This document shows, in pieces, positions 8,975 through 16,257 of a DNA stretch of 64,000 nt. Position 1 is the first letter of the stretch; each line of letters starts with the position of its first letter. The notes below the pieces were generated by a model. The model was given only the letters and a program-made list of their open reading frames with translations. It was not told where the DNA came from and ran no database searches. Origin of the DNA: an uncultured Actinomycetes bacterium (lineage in GTDB: Bacteria; Actinomycetota; Acidimicrobiia; Acidimicrobiales; RAAP-2); the NCBI GenBank assembly GCA_903871335.1, contig CAIQGE010000025.1, positions 124,001 through 188,000 of the forward strand, given 5' to 3'. The position numbers and the translations under genes are program-made.

Positions 8975-8995
8975 CAACGGACCTTCGGGTCGTTG
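8975..8995 (+). promoter_or_regulatory. UUCG-capped hairpin in exporter leader
   Basis: CAAC, one bulged G, GACC, loop TTCG, GGTC, GTTG: an eight-pair stem closed by the very stable UUCG tetraloop. It lies 60 bases before the exporter start codon, inside a leader with no convincing gene. There is no U-tract, so it is not a simple terminator. It is a plausible RNA regulatory element or stability hairpin. Confidence 0.4.
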
Positions 8996-9054
8996 ACACC
9001 CGGATTCCTTGCGACTTCGGTTGGCGGGCGGGGTGCGAGCAGAGCGGAGTAGCA

Positions 9055-10626
9055 GTGTCGCCACACGACGTCAATCACATCAGCAAGCGAGAGCTTTACC
9101 TCATCATTGGGGCCCTGATGATGGGCATGCTGCTCGCCGCGCTGGATTCCACCATCGTGTCCACGGCGCTGCCGACCATCGTTCATGACTTACACGGCGG
9201 GGATCACCTGGCGTGGGTGGTCGTTGCGTACCTCCTGGCGTCGACCGTCTCGACGCCCATGTGGGGCAAGCTCGGAGATCTCTACGGTCGCAAGAATTTC
9301 TTTCAAGCCGCGATCGTGATTTTCCTCGTGGGTTCCGTGCTCAGTGGATTGTCGAACTCAATGTTGATGTTGGTCCTGTTCCGCGCTTTCCAAGGTTTGG
9401 GTGGCGGTGGCCTCATGGTCGGAGCTCAAGCAATTATCGGTGACATTGTTCCGCCTCGGGAGCGCGGAAAATACGCGGGCTTCTTCGGCGCCACCTTCGG
9501 CGCCGCAACCGTGCTCGGCCCGCTCATTGGTGGATTGTTCGTGGAGTACCTCTCGTGGCGCTGGTGCTTTTACGTCAACATTCCCTTAGGCGCGCTGGCA
9601 TTGATCGCGACCGCCGTCTATCTCCCGACATCTTCAAAGCGTGTATCGCACACCGTTGACTACTTAGGGTTCGGCCTGCTCGCGGTCGGGGCTTCCGCGC
9701 TGATTGTGTACCTGTCGCTCGGAGGTCAGTCCATTGCGTGGTTTGGCGCTGAAGGCTTGACGCTCCTGTTTGTCGGGATTGCTCTCACCGGTGCATTTGC
9801 CTTCGCCGAGACTCGAGCCAAAGAACCGATCCTCGCCCCGCATCTTTTCAAGAATCGGGTTTTTGTTTCCGCGTCCGCGATCAGCTTCGTCGTAGGTTTC
9901 GCCATGTTCGGTGCCATGACGTTCCTGCCCCTGTACATGCAAGTGGTTCGTGGTATTTCACCGACGACCTCGGGCCTACGTCTCCTCCCCATGATGGCGG
10001 GCCTTCTCGGGGCTTCGATTTTGGCGGGCAACCTCGTTTCCAAGGGTTGGAAATATCGTGGCTTTCCCATCGTCGGTTCGGCGATCATGTGCGTCGGTCT
10101 CGCACTGCTGGCCACCATTACGGCAACGTCTAATCAGTACGCGATGGCGTTCTACATGTTCGTCCTCGGCTGCGGCCTCGGCCTCGTGATGCAAATTCTG
10201 GTCACGGCGGTTCAAAACGCCGTCGATTTTCAAGACCTGGGGGCCGCGACGGCCGGCGCCAATTTCTTCCGCTCGATGGGCGGTTCCTTCGGCACGGCGA
10301 TCTTCGGCGCGCTGTTCGCCAATGTGCTCACGCACAAGTTGGATTCTCAGAAGGCCGCCATTGGTGAAATCTTCAATCGCCTCGGCCTGAACCCACCCAC
10401 GGACTTCGGCACCACGTTCTCTCACGACGAACTCATACGCTTGCCGGGGGAAGTCGCGACCATCATTATCAACGCGATTTCTGAATCGATCCAGTCGGTG
10501 TACCTATGGGCGCTACCCGTTTCAATTTTGGCGTTTGTTCTCTCGCTCACGTTGCCGGAGGTCAAGTTGCGAACGACTCATCCCCAAGGCGAAGCGCTTG
10601 AACCACTTCCCGACATGATTGGGTAA
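9055..10626 (+). CDS. MFS drug:H+ antiporter, DHA2 (EmrB/QacA) family, second copy
   Basis: A 523-residue transporter with 14 likely helices. Near the N-terminus [24 protein letters not shown] is the DHA2 helix-1 motif, then [12 protein letters not shown] is the loop 2-3 motif. [20 protein letters not shown], just before helix 5, is the motif shared by EmrB-type pumps. An in-frame ATG at 8959 exists, but GTG 9055 is preferred because GGAG lies five bases before it and homology starts just after. The 3' end overlaps the convergent phosphatase gene by 65 bases. Confidence 0.9.
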   Translation: MSPHDVNHISKRELYLIIGALMMGMLLAALDSTIVSTALPTIVHDLHGGDHLAWVVVAYLLASTVSTPMWGKLGDLYGRKNFFQAAIVIFLVGSVLSGLSNSMLMLVLFRAFQGLGGGGLMVGAQAIIGDIVPPRERGKYAGFFGATFGAATVLGPLIGGLFVEYLSWRWCFYVNIPLGALALIATAVYLPTSSKRVSHTVDYLGFGLLAVGASALIVYLSLGGQSIAWFGAEGLTLLFVGIALTGAFAFAETRAKEPILAPHLFKNRVFVSASAISFVVGFAMFGAMTFLPLYMQVVRGISPTTSGLRLLPMMAGLLGASILAGNLVSKGWKYRGFPIVGSAIMCVGLALLATITATSNQYAMAFYMFVLGCGLGLVMQILVTAVQNAVDFQDLGAATAGANFFRSMGGSFGTAIFGALFANVLTHKLDSQKAAIGEIFNRLGLNPPTDFGTTFSHDELIRLPGEVATIIINAISESIQSVYLWALPVSILAFVLSLTLPEVKLRTTHPQGEALEPLPDMIG

Positions 10627-11038
10627 TGGTTTCAAGACACTGATTGAAATCTTCGTCGTGACCGTAATACGGATCGGCGAGATCGAGTTCGTAGCGGTCA
10701 TCGATGAACGATCGAATGAGTCGAACGGGGACATTCCGTCGCAAACGAGATTGAACGTCGACGCGGTGTTCGCGGGTCATCACGACAATGAGATCTTGTT
10801 CGTCGAGGTAGGCGCCGCTCGCGAACTCCGCCAGCGAACCTTCGTCCGTGTATCCGGCTCGGTCGAGTGCCGAGCGCGCACGCGGATCCATGGGTCTCCC
10901 GACGTGCCAATTGGCGGTTCCGGCACTCGACACGACGACGTGAGCCAGGGACGGGTCGCTCGATGTCAGCGTGCGCAGGACGACTTCACCCATCGGCGAC
11001 CGACAGATATTGCCCGTACAGATCATGCTGACGCGCAC
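10562..11038 (-). CDS. Low-molecular-weight protein-tyrosine phosphatase
   Basis: A 158-residue phosphatase with the P-loop CTGNICRSP at residues 7-15 (C(X)5R, nucleophile Cys7, Arg13) and the general-acid motif DPYYG near the C-terminus. In actinobacteria such enzymes act on phosphotyrosine proteins or arsenate-like substrates. A short DPYYG-containing loop without an arsenate-type triple-Cys system favours PTPase. The C-terminal 21 codons lie antisense to the end of the MFS gene. Start GTG 11038. Confidence 0.9.
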   Translation of the reverse strand: MRVSMICTGNICRSPMGEVVLRTLTSSDPSLAHVVVSSAGTANWHVGRPMDPRARSALDRAGYTDEGSLAEFASGAYLDEQDLIVVMTREHRVDVQSRLRRNVPVRLIRSFIDDRYELDLADPYYGHDEDFNQCLETITQSCREVVQALRLGDESFAT

Positions 11039-11046
11039 GTCAGGTC

Positions 11047-11056
11047 ACCGTACGAT
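11047..11056. promoter_or_regulatory. Overlapping divergent -10 boxes (phosphatase / LapA-like gene)
   Basis: TACGGT (minus, 11047-11052) is eight bases before the phosphatase GTG. TACGAT (plus, 11051-11056) is 29 bases before the LapA-like ATG, which has its own GAGGGGAG ribosome site. The two boxes share two bases, so the polymerases would compete for one site. Confidence 0.35.
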
Positions 11057-11085
11057 GGTCCTCAACGAGGCGAGGGGAGCTCAGC

Positions 11086-11331
11086 ATGAGCAGTGCATCA
11101 TCGGGGTCCAAGCGGGGAGCGCAAAAGAGGGACGCGTGGATGATCGCGACGGGATTGGCCGCGGGACTCTTGATCTGGTTCGCTCTCGCGAATTCCGAAC
11201 AGGTCGATATCCATTTCTGGGTCGTCTCGGCCAAGGCGCCGCTCATTGTGGTGATAGTGGTGTCCGCCCTCCTGGGGGCACTCATTCTCACTTTGTGGCG
11301 TCGCTCTCGACGGCATCCTCACTCGTCATAG
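11086..11331 (+). CDS. LapA-domain (DUF1049) small membrane protein
   Basis: An 81-residue protein with two hydrophobic helices (about 18-36 and 49-69). The second ends in WRRSRRHPHSS, a cytoplasmic basic tail. ANSEQVDIHFWVVSAKAPLIVVIVVSALLGALI matches the lipopolysaccharide assembly protein A (DUF1049) domain. In Gram-positive bacteria its role is unknown and probably envelope-related. The last 44 bases overlap the 3' end of the convergent 419-residue membrane protein gene. Confidence 0.8.
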   Translation: MSSASSGSKRGAQKRDAWMIATGLAAGLLIWFALANSEQVDIHFWVVSAKAPLIVVIVVSALLGALILTLWRRSRRHPHSS

Positions 11332-12547
11332 AGCCTTCACCGAGCGCGGGTGGCGCCTGATCCAGCGTGGCGTGCACTTGATGCGAGAGCCAGTAGTAGC
11401 CACCCGTGAGAAGAACGAGAATCACGAGGCCCCAGAACGATCCAATCCAGAACAGGACGATGAACACCACCGCAACTGCCACCACGACGTCGCTGACGCG
11501 CAAGATAGAGGCGAGTTGATTGCGATTCGACTGTGACCAACCCTTCCAGTCCTTGTGGGTAATTTGTTGCGAACCTCGCGAGATGCCGCTGCGGACAGCC
11601 CGAATGGCGCCAGCGATTTGGTGGCGCGTGGCGACGGCCCCCTTTGTCGGTCCCGTGAACCAACAGGCGATGAGCCCCAGTGCACCAAGCGTCGTCAGGA
11701 TCAAGAGTTCCCGACCGAGATAGTGCGTGACGGCGTTGAGGATCGCCTTGGTGACGTCCGCGGGCGTCGGAGACAGTGGGGTAGCCAACGCGATGCCAAT
11801 CCGGAGGAGTCCGTACGCGACGGCGGACGAGAAGAGAACGACCAGCGAAACCCGTCGAAACCCTTGACGTCGAGGCTTGGCGAGGACCACGACGAGTGCC
11901 GCAAGGAGCAGCGACAAAAACGGCAGCAACCATTCCAGAGTCGTCGCCAAGTGGAAATACCTTTGCGCTTGCTGTAGTTCCTTTTCGTTCAGGAGATTCA
12001 GTGCGAGTACACGGTCGACGTTCAATTTCTTCTTGAGCGGATCGAGAAACGTAATGCCTTGAGCGTCGAGTTTGTCAATGGCGGACGTTATCGCGGGCGT
12101 CACGTTGATCACGATCTTGCGCGCTTTGGAGATGTTCTGGTTCTCGTCGCCCGACAAGATCGCCACCGCCGTGGAATGGGTGAATCTATTTTCCTTTTCC
12201 CACAATTTCTGAAAGGCCGACGACTGGAGTGCGGACCCCAGCGCCCGGGCGATGGTGTTTTGAAATTGGGTCGTGATGGTGGTCGCGAGGAACGACGCGG
12301 GACCGGGCAGGACCTTCGCGATCCGGTTCTCGACGTTCAATTGCGTCACGATCGTCGACGCGCCCTCCTCGGCGATGTAATTCGTGATCGTGGGATTGGT
12401 AGCCAACGGCTGGAGGGTGGCGACCCAACGGTCAGTGTTGGTGACCGTGTAGACGGCCCAGAAGCTGATGGTGCTCAGTGGCAGAATGATCGCAAGTAAA
12501 CCTGCGGCAATTCGTGACCACAATGCCCGCTGCGCTTTTCCGGCCAT
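11288..12547 (-). CDS. Actinobacterial multi-spanning membrane protein, function unknown
   Basis: A 419-residue protein: one N-terminal helix (about 12-33), then a roughly 170-residue extracytoplasmic region rich in Thr, Gln and Asn (VTNTDRWVATLQPLATNPTI...), then about five helices between residues 200 and 390, and an acidic C-terminus. It resembles a family of uncharacterised actinobacterial integral membrane proteins with an N-terminal sensor-like ectodomain. I do not recognise a named function. The start ATG 12547 has GAGGAG just upstream. Confidence 0.7.
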   Translation of the reverse strand: MAGKAQRALWSRIAAGLLAIILPLSTISFWAVYTVTNTDRWVATLQPLATNPTITNYIAEEGASTIVTQLNVENRIAKVLPGPASFLATTITTQFQNTIARALGSALQSSAFQKLWEKENRFTHSTAVAILSGDENQNISKARKIVINVTPAITSAIDKLDAQGITFLDPLKKKLNVDRVLALNLLNEKELQQAQRYFHLATTLEWLLPFLSLLLAALVVVLAKPRRQGFRRVSLVVLFSSAVAYGLLRIGIALATPLSPTPADVTKAILNAVTHYLGRELLILTTLGALGLIACWFTGPTKGAVATRHQIAGAIRAVRSGISRGSQQITHKDWKGWSQSNRNQLASILRVSDVVVAVAVVFIVLFWIGSFWGLVILVLLTGGYYWLSHQVHATLDQAPPALGEGSMTSEDAVESDATK

Positions 12548-12670
12548 GGAGACTCCTCGTCAATCGTTTGGAACAGCCTAATTACGCTGTACGCACAATC
12601 AGGGGAGGCGGCGTGAAATGCGCTGAAGCCAGACGGTACGCTACGAGCAGTAAGAGCGAGAGGAGACGTG

Positions 12671-13057
12671 GTGCCCTTATCTGAACGTGAGCAGCGCATC
12701 CTTGCCGAGCTCGAAGAGTCTTTGTCGAAAGAAGACCCTCGCTTCGCGAAGAACGTTCGCGAGACCACCGTCTACACGCATAGCGGACGTCGCGTGCGCT
12801 GGGGGGTCGCCGGATTTGTTCTGGGACTGGTCATTCTTCTGCTGACCTTTTCGTGGTCGGTCATTGCCGGTCTGGCGGGAGTCATCATTATGTTCGCCTC
12901 TGCGATTCTGGTCGAACGCAACTTGCGACGACTCGGGAGAGCGTCGTGGTACGACATTCGCGCTCAGCGTGCTCACGACGATGACGCCGTGGAGAACGAG
13001 TCGTCGTCCCGTCGAGTGTGGCGACAGTGGATGGACCGACGCGAACAGCCCGAATGA
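12671..13057 (+). CDS. DUF3040 membrane protein
   Basis: A 128-residue protein beginning PLSEREQRILAELEESL, the conserved start of DUF3040, an actinobacterial family of small two-helix membrane proteins of unknown function. Two hydrophobic stretches lie at about 46-60 and 63-80. Two tandem GTGs occur; I choose the second (12671) because AGGAG (12661-12665) is then five bases away and the protein starts as in the family. A TACGCT -10 lies at 12637-12642. The stop overlaps the ROK gene's ATG (ATGA). Confidence 0.85.
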   Translation: MPLSEREQRILAELEESLSKEDPRFAKNVRETTVYTHSGRRVRWGVAGFVLGLVILLLTFSWSVIAGLAGVIIMFASAILVERNLRRLGRASWYDIRAQRAHDDDAVENESSSRRVWRQWMDRREQPE

Positions 13058-13932
13058 CGTTGGGGGCGTTGACGCCGAGTTCCGCCGCACTTGCCCTGGA
13101 CGTTGGTGGCACCAAGATTGAGGTCGGCGTCATTGATACGGACGGCAACTTGATCGCTCGCGAGCGCATGGACACGCGGGCGAATGACCCGCGACTCTTC
13201 GACGACGTCGTCACCTTGTTGCGAGAGGTCGGGTCGGCCTCACCCTTCGGAGTTCTCGGAGTGGGATGTGGTGGTCCCATGACCCAGGGTGGTCGCACCG
13301 TCTCACCGCTGAATATTCCGGCGTGGCGTGAATTCCCGTTGCTCGGTCGATTGTCCGAGCTTTTCGATGTCCCGGTGTTCATTGACAACGACGCCAAAGC
13401 GTTGGCTCTCGGAGAAGGGCTGTTTGGTTCGGCGCGCGGTGTAGCCAATTATCTCTCGATGGTGGTGTCCACGGGTGTCGGAGGCGGCATCGTTCTCGAC
13501 GGCGAGCTTCTCGACGGACGAGACGGAAATGCTGGACATATTGGCCACGTGGTCGTCGTTCCCGACGGTCGCCTTTGTGCGTGCGGCGCTCGCGGGTGCT
13601 TGGAGGCCGAAGCCTCAGGAACTGCCATTGCGTCGGTGACCGGCGCGCCCGCGAGCGAAGCGTCGGTCGAGGTACGTCGACGAACGGGGGATCTGGTGGG
13701 TCGAGCCGTAGCGTCCACCGCAGCTCTCTTGGATTTCGATCGCTGTTTCGTGGCCGGATCGGTGGCATTGGGCTTTGCTGACGACTTCTTTGACGCCGCG
13801 AACGACGCCGTTGCTCGTCACGCGCAGATTCAGCACGCCCGATCTCTGGTGATCTCGCCCTCAGGGCTGGGAACGAACGGTCCGCTACTTGGTGCAGCAG
13901 CAGTGGGATGGCGAGGCCTACCCCGTGGCTAA
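13054..13932 (+). CDS. ROK-family sugar kinase (glucokinase-like)
   Basis: A 292-residue kinase. ALDVGGTKIEVGVID near the N-terminus is the phosphate-1 ATP motif, FIDNDAKALALGE carries the catalytic Asp, GHIGHVVV supplies a zinc-ligand His, and CACGARGCLEAEASG is the ROK zinc motif CxCGxxGCxE. It phosphorylates glucose or a related hexose. A longer frame from 13018 exists, but the ATG at 13054 overlaps the previous stop in the standard ATGA manner. Glucose versus N-acetyl sugar specificity is not resolved. Confidence 0.9.
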   Translation: MTLGALTPSSAALALDVGGTKIEVGVIDTDGNLIARERMDTRANDPRLFDDVVTLLREVGSASPFGVLGVGCGGPMTQGGRTVSPLNIPAWREFPLLGRLSELFDVPVFIDNDAKALALGEGLFGSARGVANYLSMVVSTGVGGGIVLDGELLDGRDGNAGHIGHVVVVPDGRLCACGARGCLEAEASGTAIASVTGAPASEASVEVRRRTGDLVGRAVASTAALLDFDRCFVAGSVALGFADDFFDAANDAVARHAQIQHARSLVISPSGLGTNGPLLGAAAVGWRGLPRG

Positions 13933-14179
13933 GTACTGGCCACGGGGCATGGGCGTGCACATTGTGCGACATCCGAGTGACGGCATCGTGGTCGCGACTG
14001 CGGCGTGGCGCCTTCGTCGACGACGTTGGTGGTGCACCCCCCCCTTCCTGCCCGTACCCGACGAGCGCTACTGGGCCTTTCGTCTGGCGACCGCCACCGG
14101 GAGCCCGGAGGGTGAGGTGAGCGTGGACGAGGCCATCGCCGCAGCGCGGTGGTCGCGTGCGCAGTCACGGGGGAACTAG
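13925..14179 (+). CDS. Small conserved-looking protein of unknown function
   Basis: An 84-residue protein starting at GTG 13925, eight bases before the end of the ROK gene. It is rich in Trp and Arg ([44 protein letters not shown]), with no signal peptide or helix. I do not recognise it. It ends with TAG at 14177, in the same reading frame as the HNH-nuclease coding sequence that follows directly, which makes the junction suspicious (see findings). Confidence 0.55.
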   Translation: MAKYWPRGMGVHIVRHPSDGIVVATAAWRLRRRRWWCTPPFLPVPDERYWAFRLATATGSPEGEVSVDEAIAAARWSRAQSRGN

Positions 14180-14236
14180 TTTGGCCGTATCGGGCGCGTC
14201 CTCCTGCTCAATGCGACCTTCGAGCCGCTGCAGCTG

Positions 14237-14695
14237 GTGAGTGAGCGGCGAGCCGTTGTTCTCGTCTTGGCGGGAAGGGCAGAGCCGATCGCGACACCAG
14301 AGAACCCCCTGCTGTGCCGTTCGACGTCGGTACAGGTCGAAGTGCCGTCGATCGTTCGGTTGCATTCTGTGGTGCGCCTCCCCACGAGGCTGCGAACTCC
14401 ACCTCTCACGCGGCGCGCGGTGTTACTGCGCGACAACTATCGATGCGCGTACTGCGACGCTCCGGGCGACACGATTGATCACGTGGTTCCCCGTTCGCGC
14501 GGCGGACGTCACGAGTGGACCAACGTGGTCGCGGCCTGTCGCCGGCACAACACGCTCAAGAGCGACCGTCTTCTCGACGAATTGGGCTGGAAGTTAGAAA
14601 CCGAGCCACGGGTACCTGACGGTTTGGGCTGGCGTTGGCGTCATTTGCACGATCCCGATCCTTTGTGGGAACCGTTCTTGCCGAAGGCGTCGTGA
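14237..14695 (+). CDS. HNH endonuclease, N-terminus disrupted
   Basis: The C-terminal half contains the full HNH site: CAYC, TIDHVVPRSRGG, EWTNVVAACRRHNTLK and SDR. This is the stand-alone HNH family widespread in actinobacteria, usually about 165-170 residues. The family's N-terminal motif (V/L)LLLNATFEPL is encoded at 14198-14230 in this frame, upstream of the first usable in-frame start (GTG 14237) and downstream of a TAG. A TTG at 14181 with GGGGGAA before it lies one frame off, so a single-base deletion is likely. Function is probably intact only if that base is a sequencing error. Confidence 0.75.
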   Translation: MSERRAVVLVLAGRAEPIATPENPLLCRSTSVQVEVPSIVRLHSVVRLPTRLRTPPLTRRAVLLRDNYRCAYCDAPGDTIDHVVPRSRGGRHEWTNVVAACRRHNTLKSDRLLDELGWKLETEPRVPDGLGWRWRHLHDPDPLWEPFLPKAS

Positions 14696-15357
14696 ACTCA
14701 TCTTTCGACGAGTTGTACGACTATGACGTTGTGCGAGCTCTACCTGAACCCACGGCGCTCCTCGTGAGGGTGGACGAACCCACGATCATCCTCGGCAGCC
14801 AACAAACCGATGACGTCCTGCGCGACGGCGTGGCGGACGATTTTTGTGTGCGGCGACGCCGAGGTGGCGGGGGAGCCGTGTTCGTTGATCGACACGATTT
14901 GTGGGTGGACTGGTGGATTCCGCGAGATGATGATCGCTACGACGACGACGTCCGACGAAGCGCGGTGCGGGCGGGCGAATGGTGGACGACAGCCTTAAAT
15001 CACGTGCGGCCAGCAGAGTGGTCGGTGCACGTTGGTGGTGTCGAGGGAGATGAGGATGTGCGGGTCGCCTGTTTTGCCGGAAAGGGTCCCGGCGAAGTCC
15101 TACTCGATGGACGCAAGGTGGTTGGTCTCACGCAATGGCGTGTGCGTGAGGGAATCTTCGTGTCCACGTTGATGAAGTACTCATCGAGTGAAGAGTTGTT
15201 GGGTGCTCTACGTCTTGTTCCTTCAGGCTTGACTGCCGCGTTGGGTCACCACACTGCATCGACGCTGGAGCTCGCCGACAGCATCGATGAGATCGAACAA
15301 GTCCTTCTGCGTTTTTCGGGTCCCTGGCGAAAAAGACCAGTAGTCCTTCTCCGGTAG
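14692..15357 (+). CDS. Lipoate-protein ligase A-like (BPL/LplA fold) protein
   Basis: A 221-residue biotin/lipoate ligase-fold protein. CVRRRRGGGGAVFVDRHDLWVDWWIP corresponds to the RRxxGGGAVxH substrate loop, and DGRKVVGLTQWRVREG supplies the catalytic Lys of the (R/K)KVxG motif. It would transfer lipoate or octanoate to a protein, or act as an inactive relative. The start GTG 14692 overlaps the HNH stop (GTGA). It is shorter than full LplA because the C-terminal accessory domain is absent. The usual His of the loop is replaced (GGAVFVD), so specificity is uncertain. Confidence 0.75.
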   Translation: MNSSFDELYDYDVVRALPEPTALLVRVDEPTIILGSQQTDDVLRDGVADDFCVRRRRGGGGAVFVDRHDLWVDWWIPRDDDRYDDDVRRSAVRAGEWWTTALNHVRPAEWSVHVGGVEGDEDVRVACFAGKGPGEVLLDGRKVVGLTQWRVREGIFVSTLMKYSSSEELLGALRLVPSGLTAALGHHTASTLELADSIDEIEQVLLRFSGPWRKRPVVLLR

Positions 15358-15570
15358 TTGGCGTCGCCGACAACCACCCGGCATAAGGCGTCACTCCATT
15401 GGCGCCCGCACATTCGCGTGGCTCCCTGTTGCTGGGCGCGTGAACTCTCCTGCGGCCATTGCTCGGGTTCCAATTTCCGTGGCCACTTCCGTCCGACGGC
15501 CACCCCCAACCTTCCTCGATGTCCTGACCTCTCCATTGACCCTCACCCCGCGGTAATTCGGTCCACGGGG
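15358..15570. other. Non-coding stretch upstream of mraZ
   Basis: No convincing gene on either strand. The minus-strand open frames here are long only because of base composition. There is no tRNA-like or terminator-like structure. A TTGACC sits at 15536-15541 without a matching -10. The MraZ-box array follows. Confidence 0.6.
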
Positions 15571-15660
15571 TCCCGATGGCGCGAAATGGCGTAAAAGGGC
15601 GCGAAATGGCGGCTAGTGGTGGAAAATGGTGTAAAGTGGCGCGGAGTGGAGGGAAGTGGT
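15571..15660 (+). promoter_or_regulatory. Array of nine 10-bp MraZ-box-like repeats
   Basis: Nine consecutive decamers in exact 10-bp phase, each ending in ATGG/GTGG plus C, T or A. Examples are GCGAAATGGC, GTAAAGTGGC and GGGAAGTGGT; one unit is degenerate (AAGGGC). The core AAAGTGG resembles the AAAGTG(T/G)N3 box bound by the ring-shaped MraZ repressor upstream of dcw operons. Most described operators have three or four copies. Location 29 bases before mraZ fits autoregulation. Confidence 0.8.
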
Positions 15661-15674
15661 GGGGAACCACTTCC
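15652..15674 (+). promoter_or_regulatory. Inverted repeat abutting the mraZ Shine-Dalgarno
   Basis: GGAAGTGGT, spacer GGGGA, ACCACTTCC: perfect 9-bp arms. The left arm is the last MraZ-box unit, the right arm its reverse complement. The hairpin ends one base before GAGGAGG (15675-15681), so in RNA it could affect access to the ribosome site. In DNA it gives an extra box on the opposite strand. Confidence 0.5.
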
Positions 15675-15688
15675 GAGGAGGCAAGACC

Positions 15689-16114
15689 GTGCTGGGCTTC
15701 GTGGGGCGCTTTGAGCACTCTCTGGACGCCAAGGGGCGCGTGATTCTGCCTGCTCGTTTCCGCCCTGAATTCGAACGTGGTGGCCATCTGACCCAGCACT
15801 ACGAGGGCTGTTTGGCCTTGTGGACTCCGGGTGAATTTTCTCGTCAGCTCGGTGAGATGCTCGATGTCTCTCGTGCCGGCACGACCCAAGACCGGAATCG
15901 TGCCCGAGTCTGGGCGGCGGGTGCCAGTGACGTCGAAATTGACCGACAGGGCCGTCTGGCGCTTCCGGCATCCGCCCGAGCCTTTGCCGACGTGACGTCT
16001 GAAGTTTTGGTTATTGGCTCCATCGACCGAATCGAACTCTGGAATCCTCGCCGATTCTCAGAACGGGTTGCTCCCGCGGAGGACTTCTTCAGCGGTGGCG
16101 ACCTTGACCAATGA
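15689..16114 (+). CDS. mraZ: Transcriptional regulator MraZ
   Basis: A 141-residue protein with two SpoVT/AbrB-like half-domains. Each carries the DxxxR motif: HSLDAKGRVILPARFR near the N-terminus and DRQGRLALPASARAFA after the midpoint. MraZ forms octamers or dodecamers that bind repeated boxes upstream of the dcw operon and repress it. An open frame begins at 15656, but GTG 15689 is preferred: GAGGAGG is seven bases upstream and the protein then starts LGFVGRFEHSLD as in the family. Confidence 0.95.
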   Translation: MLGFVGRFEHSLDAKGRVILPARFRPEFERGGHLTQHYEGCLALWTPGEFSRQLGEMLDVSRAGTTQDRNRARVWAAGASDVEIDRQGRLALPASARAFADVTSEVLVIGSIDRIELWNPRRFSERVAPAEDFFSGGDLDQ

Positions 16115-16257
16115 AAGGAATGAATTCCATACGAACGGGCACTGCGTTGATGACCATGCGCAGCCTTGCGATCGACACGGATGAGGACATTTCCTCCACC
16201 CGTCCGAATTGCCGTTTGGTGAGCACCCACTCGCCAGCGTCGATCGAAAGGCTGCAG

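Noticed and set aside
8959-9054. N-terminal extension of the second MFS exporter from ATG 8959
   Set aside because: No ribosome site, no hydrophobic or family-like sequence, and GTG 9055 has GGAG at proper distance.
15571-15660. Considered as a CRISPR or microsatellite array
   Set aside because: The units are 10 bp with no spacers and lie in the mraZ operator position; there are no cas genes.
15128-15889. A 253-codon minus-strand open frame across the lipoate-ligase end, the gap and mraZ
   Set aside because: It is antisense to two genes, has no recognisable motif, and is a by-product of high-GC composition and the decamer repeat.
16111-16257. Separate small gene between mraZ and rsmH
   Set aside because: The frame stays open into rsmH with no stop, so it is not an independent gene.
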